Source of the DNA: Candidatus Nomurabacteria bacterium
GTDB lineage: Bacteria; Patescibacteriota; Minisyncoccia; Phycocordibacterales; SBAW01
Length of the DNA stretch: 50,413 nucleotides
NCBI GenBank assembly: GCA_943356415.1
Contig: CALREW010000003.1
Span: forward strand, 1 to 50,413
Reading direction: 5' to 3'
The first letter of the stretch is position 1, and every line of letters starts with the position of its first letter. Below are positions 42,796-48,624 of this stretch, piece after piece. The notes below the pieces were generated by a model. It was not told the DNA's origin, did no database searches, and worked only from the letters and a program-made list of their open reading frames with translations. The position numbers and the translations under genes were made by a program.

Positions 42796-44268
42796 TTATT
42801 CGACGTGATATTTCTTGCGCAGTTCCTTTACGCTTGCCTCTTCCTCTTCTTCTTTACGCTCCTTCCCTGCTTCTCCGAGTTTTTTTAGTTCTTCATCGGA
42901 CAATTTTGATAACTCCCCTACCCTAGCCCGCAAATGTTCGTCCGTATTTTTCTCTGGGTTGTCTAAAACCTCCTCGAGCAAGGCGTGGAGCATGTATCCG
43001 ATGCGCGGTCCTGCCTTCTCCCCCATTTGCATCAGATCGTTTCCATCAATTTTGAGCATTCCCACCGTGAGTGGCGCGCGGAGCGCTTCTTCTATCATCG
43101 ATTGGTACTTGCGCAGGCGAAATGGTTGCTCTTTTGGTCGGCCAGTACCGATACGATCACAAATGCGGAGGTTCACCAGGTCCCAAATATTTTCCTGGCC
43201 GACATTTCGGACGATACGGCGTACAGCAGAGAGCGTTACTTTCTCTGGATCAGAAAAGAACATGTGCCAGCGCACGAGGTTTGAAACTTTATCGACTGTC
43301 TCCTTCGGAAAACGTAGATCCTGCAAGGCTTTTTTGGTCACTCGCGAACCAACGACATCGTGCCCATAAAAGGTCCAATCGTTCTTCTCCTCGGAGCGGC
43401 GGCGGGTCTCAGGCTTGGCTACATCATGGAAAAGTGCCGAGAGGCGTATGTCGAATGACCAACCTTTGTCTGCTGCGTGCTGAAGGCTCCTCAAGTTATG
43501 CTCCCAAACGTCGTAGCTATGTGCTTGGTTTTGATCAATACCCATTCCCCTTTCTAAGTCTGGCGCGATAAAGCGAAGTGCCCCGATGGCTTGGGCAAGC
43601 TGCACGGCTTTCATGGGCTTGCTTGAATTGAGCATGCGCACAAACTCATCACGGATGCGCTCTTTGGATATTTTTCCTAGTCGTCCGACTTCAGCAATCA
43701 TCGCATCGCGCGTTTCGGGCTCTATTGAAAAGTCGAGCTCTGCCGAGAGACGTATGGCGCGCAGTATGCGTAATGCATCTTCTGCAAAACGTTCTCTCGC
43801 CTGCCCTACCGCTCGCAACACGCCAGCTTTCAGATCCGCCTGCCCCCCGTAGTTGTCTACGAGTACATCTTTTTCTGGACTATAGGCAAATGCGTTCACC
43901 GTAAAGTCTCGACGCTTAAGATCGTCATCGAGTTTCTGGCTCCAGATTACCTCGTCCGGCCGGCGTGAGTCGGTGTACTTCCCTTCCACGCGGTACGGGG
44001 TTACTTCAATGACTTTGAGTCGCTCGTCTGCAGCCTCGTCCCACACAACACCCACGGTCCCAAATTCGTTCGTATAGAAGGTATGCGGAAATATTCGCTG
44101 GATGTCCTCCGGCGTTGCGTCGGTAGTAACGTCCCAGTCGTTCGGCTCCTTCCCTATTACAAGATCGCGGATACAACCACCAACCACGTAGGCTTCGAAG
44201 CCTGCGTCCGAGAGACCAGATGTCACTTGGAGCACTTCTTTCGGTATTGAATCAGGCCGTATTTTCAC
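42796..44268 (-). CDS. cca: CCA tRNA nucleotidyltransferase with HD domain
   Basis: 490 residues. Class II nucleotidyltransferase motifs: VVGGCIRDLVIGKEPNDWDV (GG-x-RD and D-x-D) and RRDFTVNAFAYS, followed by the arginine-rich ALRILRAIRLSAEL. A C-terminal HD-type domain (ALFHDVAKPETR, HMFFSDPEKV) and a charged Glu/Lys tail follow. Adds or repairs the 3' CCA of tRNAs. It is essential here because three of the four tRNA genes in the window do not encode CCA. Confidence 0.95.
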   Translation of the reverse strand: MKIRPDSIPKEVLQVTSGLSDAGFEAYVVGGCIRDLVIGKEPNDWDVTTDATPEDIQRIFPHTFYTNEFGTVGVVWDEAADERLKVIEVTPYRVEGKYTDSRRPDEVIWSQKLDDDLKRRDFTVNAFAYSPEKDVLVDNYGGQADLKAGVLRAVGQARERFAEDALRILRAIRLSAELDFSIEPETRDAMIAEVGRLGKISKERIRDEFVRMLNSSKPMKAVQLAQAIGALRFIAPDLERGMGIDQNQAHSYDVWEHNLRSLQHAADKGWSFDIRLSALFHDVAKPETRRRSEEKNDWTFYGHDVVGSRVTKKALQDLRFPKETVDKVSNLVRWHMFFSDPEKVTLSAVRRIVRNVGQENIWDLVNLRICDRIGTGRPKEQPFRLRKYQSMIEEALRAPLTVGMLKIDGNDLMQMGEKAGPRIGYMLHALLEEVLDNPEKNTDEHLRARVGELSKLSDEELKKLGEAGKERKEEEEEASVKELRKKYHVE

Positions 44269-44340
44269 ACAACCATCCTAACAGACATTCCTAAGTGAGC
44301 GCTTTGTTATAGCCCTCCCCTGACGTACCATGGGCCCATT

Positions 44341-44412
44341 GCTCCCGTGGTGAAATGGATATCACGACTGGCTTCGAACCAGTTATTCCAGGTTCGAGTC
44401 CTGGCGGGAGCA
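44341..44412 (+). tRNA. tRNA-Arg (anticodon TCG)
   Basis: Acceptor GCTCCCG / CGGGAGC, anticodon stem-loop ACTGG-CTTCGAA-CCAGT, T-arm CCAGG-TTCGAGT-CCTGG, discriminator A. CCA is not encoded. Reads CGA. Confidence 0.95.
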
Positions 44413-44418
44413 CCTAGA

Positions 44419-44449
44419 CAGAAATATCTGCCCTGCGGCAGATTTTCTG
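44419..44449 (+). terminator. hairpin terminator after tRNA-Arg
   Basis: CAGAAATATCTGCC / GGCAGATTTTCTG stem with CTGC loop, directly after the tRNA. Confidence 0.6.
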
Positions 44450-44453
44450 CGCA

Positions 44454-44492
44454 GGTTCTGACCTGAGCTAAGACCCTCTTGGGGATTAGACG
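44454..44492 (+). repeat. tRNA-Gly 5'-half-like element, copy 1 (degenerate)
   Basis: GGTTCT, a bulged hairpin (CCTGAG with CTCTTGG, one mismatch and one bulged T), then GGATTAGACG. Lacks a clear acceptor strand; the weakest of the four related copies. Confidence 0.4.
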
Positions 44493-44524
44493 CTAGTCTG
44501 CTATTGTTTTGTCGTCTAAGTTCA

Positions 44525-44574
44525 GCGGATATCGGTTTGGCCTGAGGAATACCTCTAGGCTGTGTTAGAACGGC
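44525..44574 (+). repeat. tRNA-Gly(GCC) 5'-half-like element, copy 2
   Basis: GCGGATA acceptor strand as in the true tRNA at 44670, D-stem GTTT / GAAC. The D-loop is expanded by a hairpin GCCT-GAGG / CCTC-T-AGGC with one bulged T. Confidence 0.6.
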
Positions 44575-44608
44575 CGCAGGTTCAGTAAAGGTCATGAGTT
44601 CCTAGAAT

Positions 44609-44657
44609 GCCGGATAGGTTCTCGCTTGGGCAAGCCCTGAGCTGTGGTAGGACGGTC
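44609..44657 (+). repeat. tRNA-Gly(GCC) 5'-half-like element, copy 3
   Basis: GCCGGATAGG start, D-stem GTTC / GGAC, inserted hairpin GCTT-GGGC / GCCC-T-GAGC with the same bulged T. Ends 12 nt before the true tRNA. Confidence 0.6.
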
Positions 44658-44669
44658 AAAGTTTGAAAT

Positions 44670-44740
44670 GCGGATATGGTTTAGTGGTAGGACGGCTCCT
44701 TGCCAAGGAGCAGGCGGGAGTTCGATTCTCCCTATCCGCA
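44670..44740 (+). tRNA. tRNA-Gly (anticodon GCC)
   Basis: Acceptor GCGGATA / TATCCGC, D-arm GTTTAGTGGTAGGAC, anticodon arm GCTCC-TTGCCAA-GGAGC, T-arm GGGAG-TTCGATT-CTCCC, discriminator A, no encoded CCA. Preceded by two partial copies of its own 5' half and followed by an antisense partial copy of its 3' end. Confidence 0.96.
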
Positions 44741-44747
44741 CAAGCAC

Positions 44748-44776
44748 AAAAATGAGCCCTTCGAAGGGCCATTTTT
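44748..44776 (+). terminator. terminator after tRNA-Gly(GCC)
   Basis: AAAAATGAGCCC / GGGCCATTTTT hairpin with TTCGAA loop and trailing T run. Confidence 0.8.
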
Positions 44777-44778
44777 GT

Positions 44779-44827
44779 TTGTGCGGATAGAGGAAGCCGA
44801 CTGCTCGGCTTCCGTGGAGAATCGAAC
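44779..44827 (-). repeat. antisense partial copy of tRNA-Gly(GCC) 3' end with hairpin insertion
   Basis: TTGTGCGGATAG (44779-44790) and GGAGAATCGAAC (44816-44827) are together the exact reverse complement of tRNA positions 44720-44743. They are split by a 25-nt insert containing the perfect stem GGAAGCCG / CGGCTTCC. Confidence 0.75.
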
Positions 44828-44929
44828 AGCTGAGCTATGTTACCCTCAGGTAACAGGCGAGCTGGTGCCCAGACCAAGGTGAGCGACGGCGAACCTTGAG
44901 TCGCGGGCGATCTCCCGGCATCTCTCCTT

Positions 44930-45394
44930 GTTTCCCGTGTAACAGGCAAAATAGACAACAAGACGCAAAAGACATCCAGGTTTTATGAATATTGGGTGTT
45001 GAAAAATAAGGGTTTTACTCAAAATCTGTGGATAACATTGGGGACATGTGCATAAAAGACACGTCCGATAGGCCTTTAGAATATGGTTCGATTTCAAAAA
45101 TATGGCCTAAAATAAGGTCTTTTTGACTTTTTAGGTCTAAGAAAGTAAAAACGTTTCACGTGATAGGAATTATATGAAGTTTCCCGTGAAAACAACTGAA
45201 AAGCGCCTAACAGGCAACCTAGGAGAGGCTTTAGTTGCTAAATACCTTACAAAACAAGGATTTATAGTACTTTCACGTAACTATCTCCTTGCGTATGGGG
45301 AGTTGGACCTCGTAGCTAAAAAGGCAGGAGTTATCCACTTTGTTGAGGTTAAGTCTGTTACATGTGAAATACCCCCAGATGTTTCCCGTGAAAT
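44930..45394. other. cluster of parS-like palindromes with DnaA-box-like sites
   Basis: Sites close to the parS core GTTTCACGTGAAAC: 44930-44943 (GTTTCCCGTGTAAC), 45153-45166 (GTTTCACGTGATAG), 45179-45192 (GTTTCCCGTGAAAA), 45381-45394 (GTTTCCCGTGAAAT), with weaker ones at 45269-45282 and 45357-45370. A perfect DnaA box TGTGGATAA lies at 45027-45035, and 8/9 matches lie at about 45047-45055 and 45331-45339. The stretch 44985-45173 is AT-rich and otherwise without a gene. Probable ParB-binding centromere; origin function is uncertain. Confidence 0.5.
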
Positions 45395-45590
45395 GAGTAT
45401 TATTAAAAACCCTGCTGAAAAGATAGATGAGCACAAATTGCGCAAAATAGGGAAGGCCGCTCAGACATATCTAGTCAACATGGATCTTTTGGACATGGAC
45501 TGGCAGGTAGATGCGGCACTTGTATGGATTGACCGTGCCTCTAAACGAGCAAAGGTCGAGTTGCTTGAAAACGTGAGTGCGGGCATATAA
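45174..45590 (+). CDS. yraN: YraN family (UPF0102) nuclease-like protein
   Basis: 138 residues. N-terminal TEKRLTGNLGEALVAKYLTK then YGELDLVAKKAGVIHFVEVKSV, giving the E..D..EVK endonuclease-fold residues of the family (related to Holliday-junction resolvases). Biochemical role unsettled in general. Its coding sequence contains several parS-like palindromes, so its codons are constrained or the sites are coincident with it. Ends in an AAAGGACA hairpin. Confidence 0.88.
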   Translation: MKFPVKTTEKRLTGNLGEALVAKYLTKQGFIVLSRNYLLAYGELDLVAKKAGVIHFVEVKSVTCEIPPDVSREMSIIKNPAEKIDEHKLRKIGKAAQTYLVNMDLLDMDWQVDAALVWIDRASKRAKVELLENVSAGI

Positions 45591-45608
45591 AGGACATTGA
45601 TGTCCTTT
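45589..45608 (+). terminator. terminator of yraN
   Basis: AAAGGACA-TTGA-TGTCCTTT overlapping the stop codon; same stem as at 41838-41865. Confidence 0.65.
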
Positions 45609-45636
45609 ATGGTAGGGTAGGGAGGTTCGAAAAATT

Positions 45637-45707
45637 CGGGGCGTAGTATATCGGTAGTATGCGTGCTTTGGGAGCACGAGGGCCGGGTTCGATTCCCGGC
45701 GCCCCGA
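45637..45707 (+). tRNA. tRNA-Pro (anticodon TGG)
   Basis: Acceptor CGGGGCG / CGCCCCG, anticodon arm CGTGC-TTTGGGA-GCACG, T-arm CCGGG-TTCGATT-CCCGG, discriminator A, CCA not encoded. Confidence 0.95.
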
Positions 45708-45715
45708 CAGATTTA

Positions 45716-45741
45716 GCAAAAAGCGCTTCGGCGCTTTTTGC
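45716..45741 (+). terminator. terminator after tRNA-Pro
   Basis: GCAAAAAGCGC-TTCG-GCGCTTTTTGC hairpin. Confidence 0.85.
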
Positions 45742-45781
45742 GTTTCGGTGTGGGAAATCCACAAAACTTTTTGAATCGTAG

Positions 45782-45810
45782 TTGACAGGGTTTTCAAACC
45801 GCACTACATT
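45782..45810 (+). promoter_or_regulatory. promoter of the attenuator-like leader
   Basis: TTGACA (45782-45787), exactly 17 nt, TACATT (45805-45810); one of the best sigma70-type promoters in the window. Confidence 0.7.
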
Positions 45811-45816
45811 CGCTAT

Positions 45817-45888
45817 ATGGAACGCCGTTCCTACATCGTCACCAAGTTTTGGCTCCTCCTTACCGAGGGGGCCTCTTGTGGCATGTAG
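45817..45888 (+). CDS. possible 23-residue leader peptide
   Basis: ATG at the predicted transcription start (6 nt after the -10) opens a 23-codon frame (MERRSYIVTKFWLLLTEGAS onward) ending TAG at 45888. It overlaps the 5' arm of an antiterminator-like pairing, so its translation could steer the leader fold. No run of one amino acid codon is obvious. It may equally be an untranslated structured RNA. Confidence 0.3.
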   Translation: MERRSYIVTKFWLLLTEGASCGM

Positions 45889-45953
45889 GAATTCGTTCTA
45901 AAGAACTCCTAGACCACAAAGGCCCCCGAAAGGGGGCCTTGGTCGTTTAGGGG
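45865..45953 (+). promoter_or_regulatory. attenuator-like leader: alternative hairpins before the 45954 gene
   Basis: GGGGGCCTCTTGTGG (from about 45868) can pair with CCACAAAGGCCCCC (45914-45927). The same 3' arm alternatively pairs with GGGGGCC (45932-45938) as a compact terminator-like hairpin. TTCCTACAT (45828-45836) also pairs with ATGTAGGAA (45883-45891). These mutually exclusive folds resemble attenuation or riboswitch control. Confidence 0.45.
45919..45942 (+). terminator. terminator-like hairpin in the 45954 leader
   Basis: AAGGCCCCC-GAAA-GGGGGCCTT stem, extendable by GACC / GGTC. The T tract is weak (TTGGTCGTTT). Confidence 0.45.
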
Positions 45954-47012
45954 ATGTCTCGTCCCTTGTCAGTCACGTTCAAAATGGAGGAACGGAAGTT
46001 GAAAGCACGATCCCAAGCGGGGCAACAGACCCCGGCACATGTGTTGGCTGCGGCTTGCCTGGCAAAAGCCAGTGCGGTCACCCTTCCCAACGGCTGGAAA
46101 TTTCGCCACTCGCAGAGGGCGGAAGAGCTGCAGCAGGACACGGTGGATTTCCTGACCGGCGTGATGGAGCGGTGGAGAACCGCTTCTCCCACAGAAGAGA
46201 CCTGGGCTCGACGTCACCTGGGGGCCCCGTCCATCTTTGGCCGGGTCAAATTCATCATCGAACAAGATGGCACTGTTCGGGTCATCAGCATCGATGGTGC
46301 GCCCTATATCGGGCTCAGCGCCAAGTACGATCCCGTCTACCGCGGTGCCCTCGAGTACTACAAGGCTGGCGGAGGCCAATGGCCGAACTTCGTTTCTGTC
46401 ACCGGCCCAAACGTCACGAGCGACGACTCCCTATGGGTCAAGACCGTCACGCTGAGCGAAGCCCGCAAAATGGCCGGGCAGCTCTATCTCGTTCGCTTCA
46501 ACCCCAAGACGAATCGCGCGAGGGATGAGGCGGACCTCGTCCATCAATCTGTCGTGCCGGTCGCCCACGTCAACAATCGCTCCTACGGCACGAAGCTCGA
46601 TCTCCTCGAGCCCTTCAAGTGGAGCGATGACGAAGACCCCATCAAGGGCCCGCACGCCATCAAGGGCAGTTGCGGTCGTGGGGGACACTCGGTGTTCTTC
46701 TACGGTCTTGATGCGGGACAGCGGCCGGCGGGGTGCAAGAGTGGCGACTTCGTCGGCGAGGATCGCCTGAAGGCCTTCCTGGACCGCAACGGCGGCAGCG
46801 CGTTCAAGCAGCGCATGTACGGTCCTATGATGCTGTCGCACTGTCCGGGTATGTGCGCGGTCTTCTGCCTGGACTTCGCGTTCGACCGCAAGGCCGGCGC
46901 GTTCGGTAGCTACCGTGCTATCGGTGGCACCTGGCGGGCTCAGCGCTCCATGGTCGTCGTTCCGGGCGAGAAGACCATCATCGGCCCGTTGCGACTTCCG
47001 GGCCGTTCCTGA
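45954..47012 (+). CDS. hypothetical protein, GC-rich cassette gene
   Basis: 352 residues, soluble, no signal peptide. Recognisable features are few: SQAGQQTPAHVLAAACLAKA near the start, VRVISIDGAPYIGLSAKYDP, a C-terminal half with scattered His/Cys (GSCGRGGHSVFFYG, MLSHCPGMCAVFC). Codon use is clearly GC-rich compared with yraN just upstream. Preceded by a strong promoter and structured leader and followed by its own terminator, so it is regulated and self-contained. No family recognised. ATG at 45985 is an alternative start. Confidence 0.55.
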   Translation: MSRPLSVTFKMEERKLKARSQAGQQTPAHVLAAACLAKASAVTLPNGWKFRHSQRAEELQQDTVDFLTGVMERWRTASPTEETWARRHLGAPSIFGRVKFIIEQDGTVRVISIDGAPYIGLSAKYDPVYRGALEYYKAGGGQWPNFVSVTGPNVTSDDSLWVKTVTLSEARKMAGQLYLVRFNPKTNRARDEADLVHQSVVPVAHVNNRSYGTKLDLLEPFKWSDDEDPIKGPHAIKGSCGRGGHSVFFYGLDAGQRPAGCKSGDFVGEDRLKAFLDRNGGSAFKQRMYGPMMLSHCPGMCAVFCLDFAFDRKAGAFGSYRAIGGTWRAQRSMVVVPGEKTIIGPLRLPGRS

Positions 47013-47041
47013 CCTAGTCCCGGCTTCGGCCGGCACGGGAA

Positions 47042-47066
47042 GCACCGCGCGTACTACGCGCGGTGC
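47042..47066. terminator. terminator after the 45954 gene
   Basis: GCACCGCGCGT-ACT-ACGCGCGGTGC hairpin followed by CTTTCGTTT. Confidence 0.8.
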
Positions 47067-47090
47067 CTTTCGTTTCAGTCAGGAGATTTT

Positions 47091-48293
47091 TTACTGCTCC
47101 AGCACTTCGACCAGTGTTTGTTTGAGTGTGGGTACTACGTTGAGATTAAAGAGAAGTGCTTTCTGCGCGATGTCGCCCGTGAGAAGCGCCGCAAGACCTG
47201 AACCCGTTTGCTCAGTAATACTTTTGTTTATGTGACTGACGGTTATCGCACGTAAATCGCGCTCTGCAGTCGTGGCGCCTTGTGTTGCGGTAGCGATGAG
47301 GCCAATGAGCGCGGCATCTGACTCACGAACCACTGCGCCGCCGGAGGAACCTTTTTGCGAAAGTATCGTACCACCAGCAGAGAAGAGATCGGCACCACCG
47401 CCTTCTTTGAAAGTAAAGATTTGGCCAATAGTGGTTCGCGCTGAAGAGATAAAGAGGTTGGTTTGAATCGTCGCGCCATCAAAGAATCCAGCGGGATAGG
47501 CAGCGAGCACCACGGGCACATTTTCAATATTTTCTGCTACCGACATAGAAACGTGCGGGAAAGAAGAGGGAAGTGTATTTGAACCGCTCGGCCCAGTGAT
47601 GCGCAAAAAGGCGAAGTCATTTTCTCCCGTGCCGGTTGGATTTTCAGCAATTATTTTATTAGCATTGTCGGTCATCCACTGTGACGGAAAGTACAGTAGT
47701 TCAGCCTTATACATGGCGCGCGCAGGGGAGCCGCTGCGTATGACGCAGTCGACGTTTCCCGCAGTGGGGTAGTCGCGAAGCAAGAAGAACTGTGCGACGT
47801 GCGCGTTGGTGAGAACGATGCCTCGAGAGTCAATCATGATGCCGCTGCCAGAGATCGGACGCAGGGGACCGCCGCCTGAAGTGACGCAGAGAATATTTAC
47901 GAGGGCACTCCGAACCTTTGTATTAACGTCACCAACAGTCTCTGCTGGTGTTGGTGTTGTTGGAGGGGTTGGTGTGGCGACCACAGGAGTTGAAGGCTCC
48001 GGGTTCTTTGGAGGGAGTGGGGTAGGGGATTCTGGTTTTTTTACAGGAGGAGTAGCCGGGACATCTTTTGGCGCCACTGCAACAGATTTTTTTTCTTCGG
48101 GAGGTTTCGATGTATTGATTGCGTAGGGTGCTGCTTTAGGAAGTGTGACTGAAAGCGTTGTCGGAAAATGTAAAAATGGGGCAGGGGAGACGTGCGGCAG
48201 TTGTGGGTACGAAAATGTGGCGCCTGAAGCAATAATTGCGAGCCCTGTTGCTATCTGGCCGAAGACTGAGGTGATGATGTCGAGAAAAGACAT
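47091..48293 (-). CDS. trypsin-like serine protease, membrane-anchored
   Basis: 400 residues. A hydrophobic N-terminal segment (about 8-25) anchors or exports it, and a long Pro/Thr linker follows to about 125. A chymotrypsin-fold domain shows the catalytic triad: His in IVLTNAHVAQ, Asp in ENDFAFLRI, Ser in QKGSSGGAVV. DegP/HtrA proteases share this domain, but no PDZ domain follows. Probably an envelope protease. The start follows a TATACT box by 6 nt. Confidence 0.85.
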   Translation of the reverse strand: MSFLDIITSVFGQIATGLAIIASGATFSYPQLPHVSPAPFLHFPTTLSVTLPKAAPYAINTSKPPEEKKSVAVAPKDVPATPPVKKPESPTPLPPKNPEPSTPVVATPTPPTTPTPAETVGDVNTKVRSALVNILCVTSGGGPLRPISGSGIMIDSRGIVLTNAHVAQFFLLRDYPTAGNVDCVIRSGSPARAMYKAELLYFPSQWMTDNANKIIAENPTGTGENDFAFLRITGPSGSNTLPSSFPHVSMSVAENIENVPVVLAAYPAGFFDGATIQTNLFISSARTTIGQIFTFKEGGGADLFSAGGTILSQKGSSGGAVVRESDAALIGLIATATQGATTAERDLRAITVSHINKSITEQTGSGLAALLTGDIAQKALLFNLNVVPTLKQTLVEVLEQ

Positions 48294-48299
48294 ATATCG

Positions 48300-48305
48300 A
48301 GTATA
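48300..48305 (-). promoter_or_regulatory. -10 box (TATACT) of the trypsin-like protease gene
   Basis: TATACT on the minus strand 6 nt before the ATG at 48293. Confidence 0.5.
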
Positions 48306-48393
48306 CCTGCGAGAAGGTTTTCGACGAGGTTATCTCAAAGGCATCCAGTATGCTAGGTTGTAGGGCGACGAGCGGGAACTCGTCGTTCAAAAA

Positions 48394-48450
48394 GCGGGAT
48401 TAGCCCGACATGCGTAGCAGTCGAGGTCCCGACCGCAGCGTCGGGATTCT
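48394..48450 (+). repeat. tRNA-Gly(TCC) 5'-end-like element, copy 1
   Basis: Begins GCGGGATTAG like the true tRNA at 48551, then two hairpins: CGAC-A-TGC / GCA-GTCG with a bulged A, and TCCCGAC / GTCGGGA. Preceded at 48365-48386 by another hairpin, CGACGAG / CTCGTCG. Confidence 0.45.
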
Positions 48451-48457
48451 CAGAAAA

Positions 48458-48505
48458 GCGGGATTAGTTCTCACCTGGGTAAACCCTAGGTTATGTTAGA
48501 ACATC
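48458..48505 (+). repeat. tRNA-Gly(TCC) 5'-half-like element, copy 2
   Basis: GCGGGATTA acceptor strand, D-stem GTTC / GAAC, D-loop expanded by hairpin ACCT-GGGT / ACCC-T-AGGT. Same 4 bp, bulged T, 4 bp plan as the elements before tRNA-Gly(GCC), but with compensatory base changes. An AGTCCGC near 48540 could partly close the acceptor. Confidence 0.6.
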
Positions 48506-48550
48506 TAGACAATGGGCCTAGAGTAATAACGAGGACACAGTCCGCAAAAT

Positions 48551-48624
48551 GCGGGATTAGTTTAATGGTAGAACATCAGTTTTCCAAACTGAGAGCACCG
48601 GTCCGATTCCGGTATCCCGCACCA
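48551..48624 (+). tRNA. tRNA-Gly (anticodon TCC), with encoded CCA
   Basis: Acceptor GCGGGAT / ATCCCGC, anticodon arm TCAGT-TTTCCAA-ACTGA, T-arm ACCGG-TCCGATT-CCGGT, discriminator A, then CCA at 48622-48624. Two oddities: it is the only tRNA here with encoded CCA, and its T-loop has C at position 55 where T is nearly universal. The last C plus ACCA belong to the inverted repeat of the recombinase element. Confidence 0.9.

Noticed and set aside
44985-45175. Calling a chromosomal oriC outright
   Set aside because: Only one perfect DnaA box and two near matches are present and neither dnaA nor dnaN is nearby; kept only as part of the parS finding.
45637-45950. Possible T-box leader downstream of tRNA-Pro
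   Set aside because: No T-box sequence or specifier stem is visible; the leader folds are different and the gene is not an aminoacyl-tRNA synthetase.
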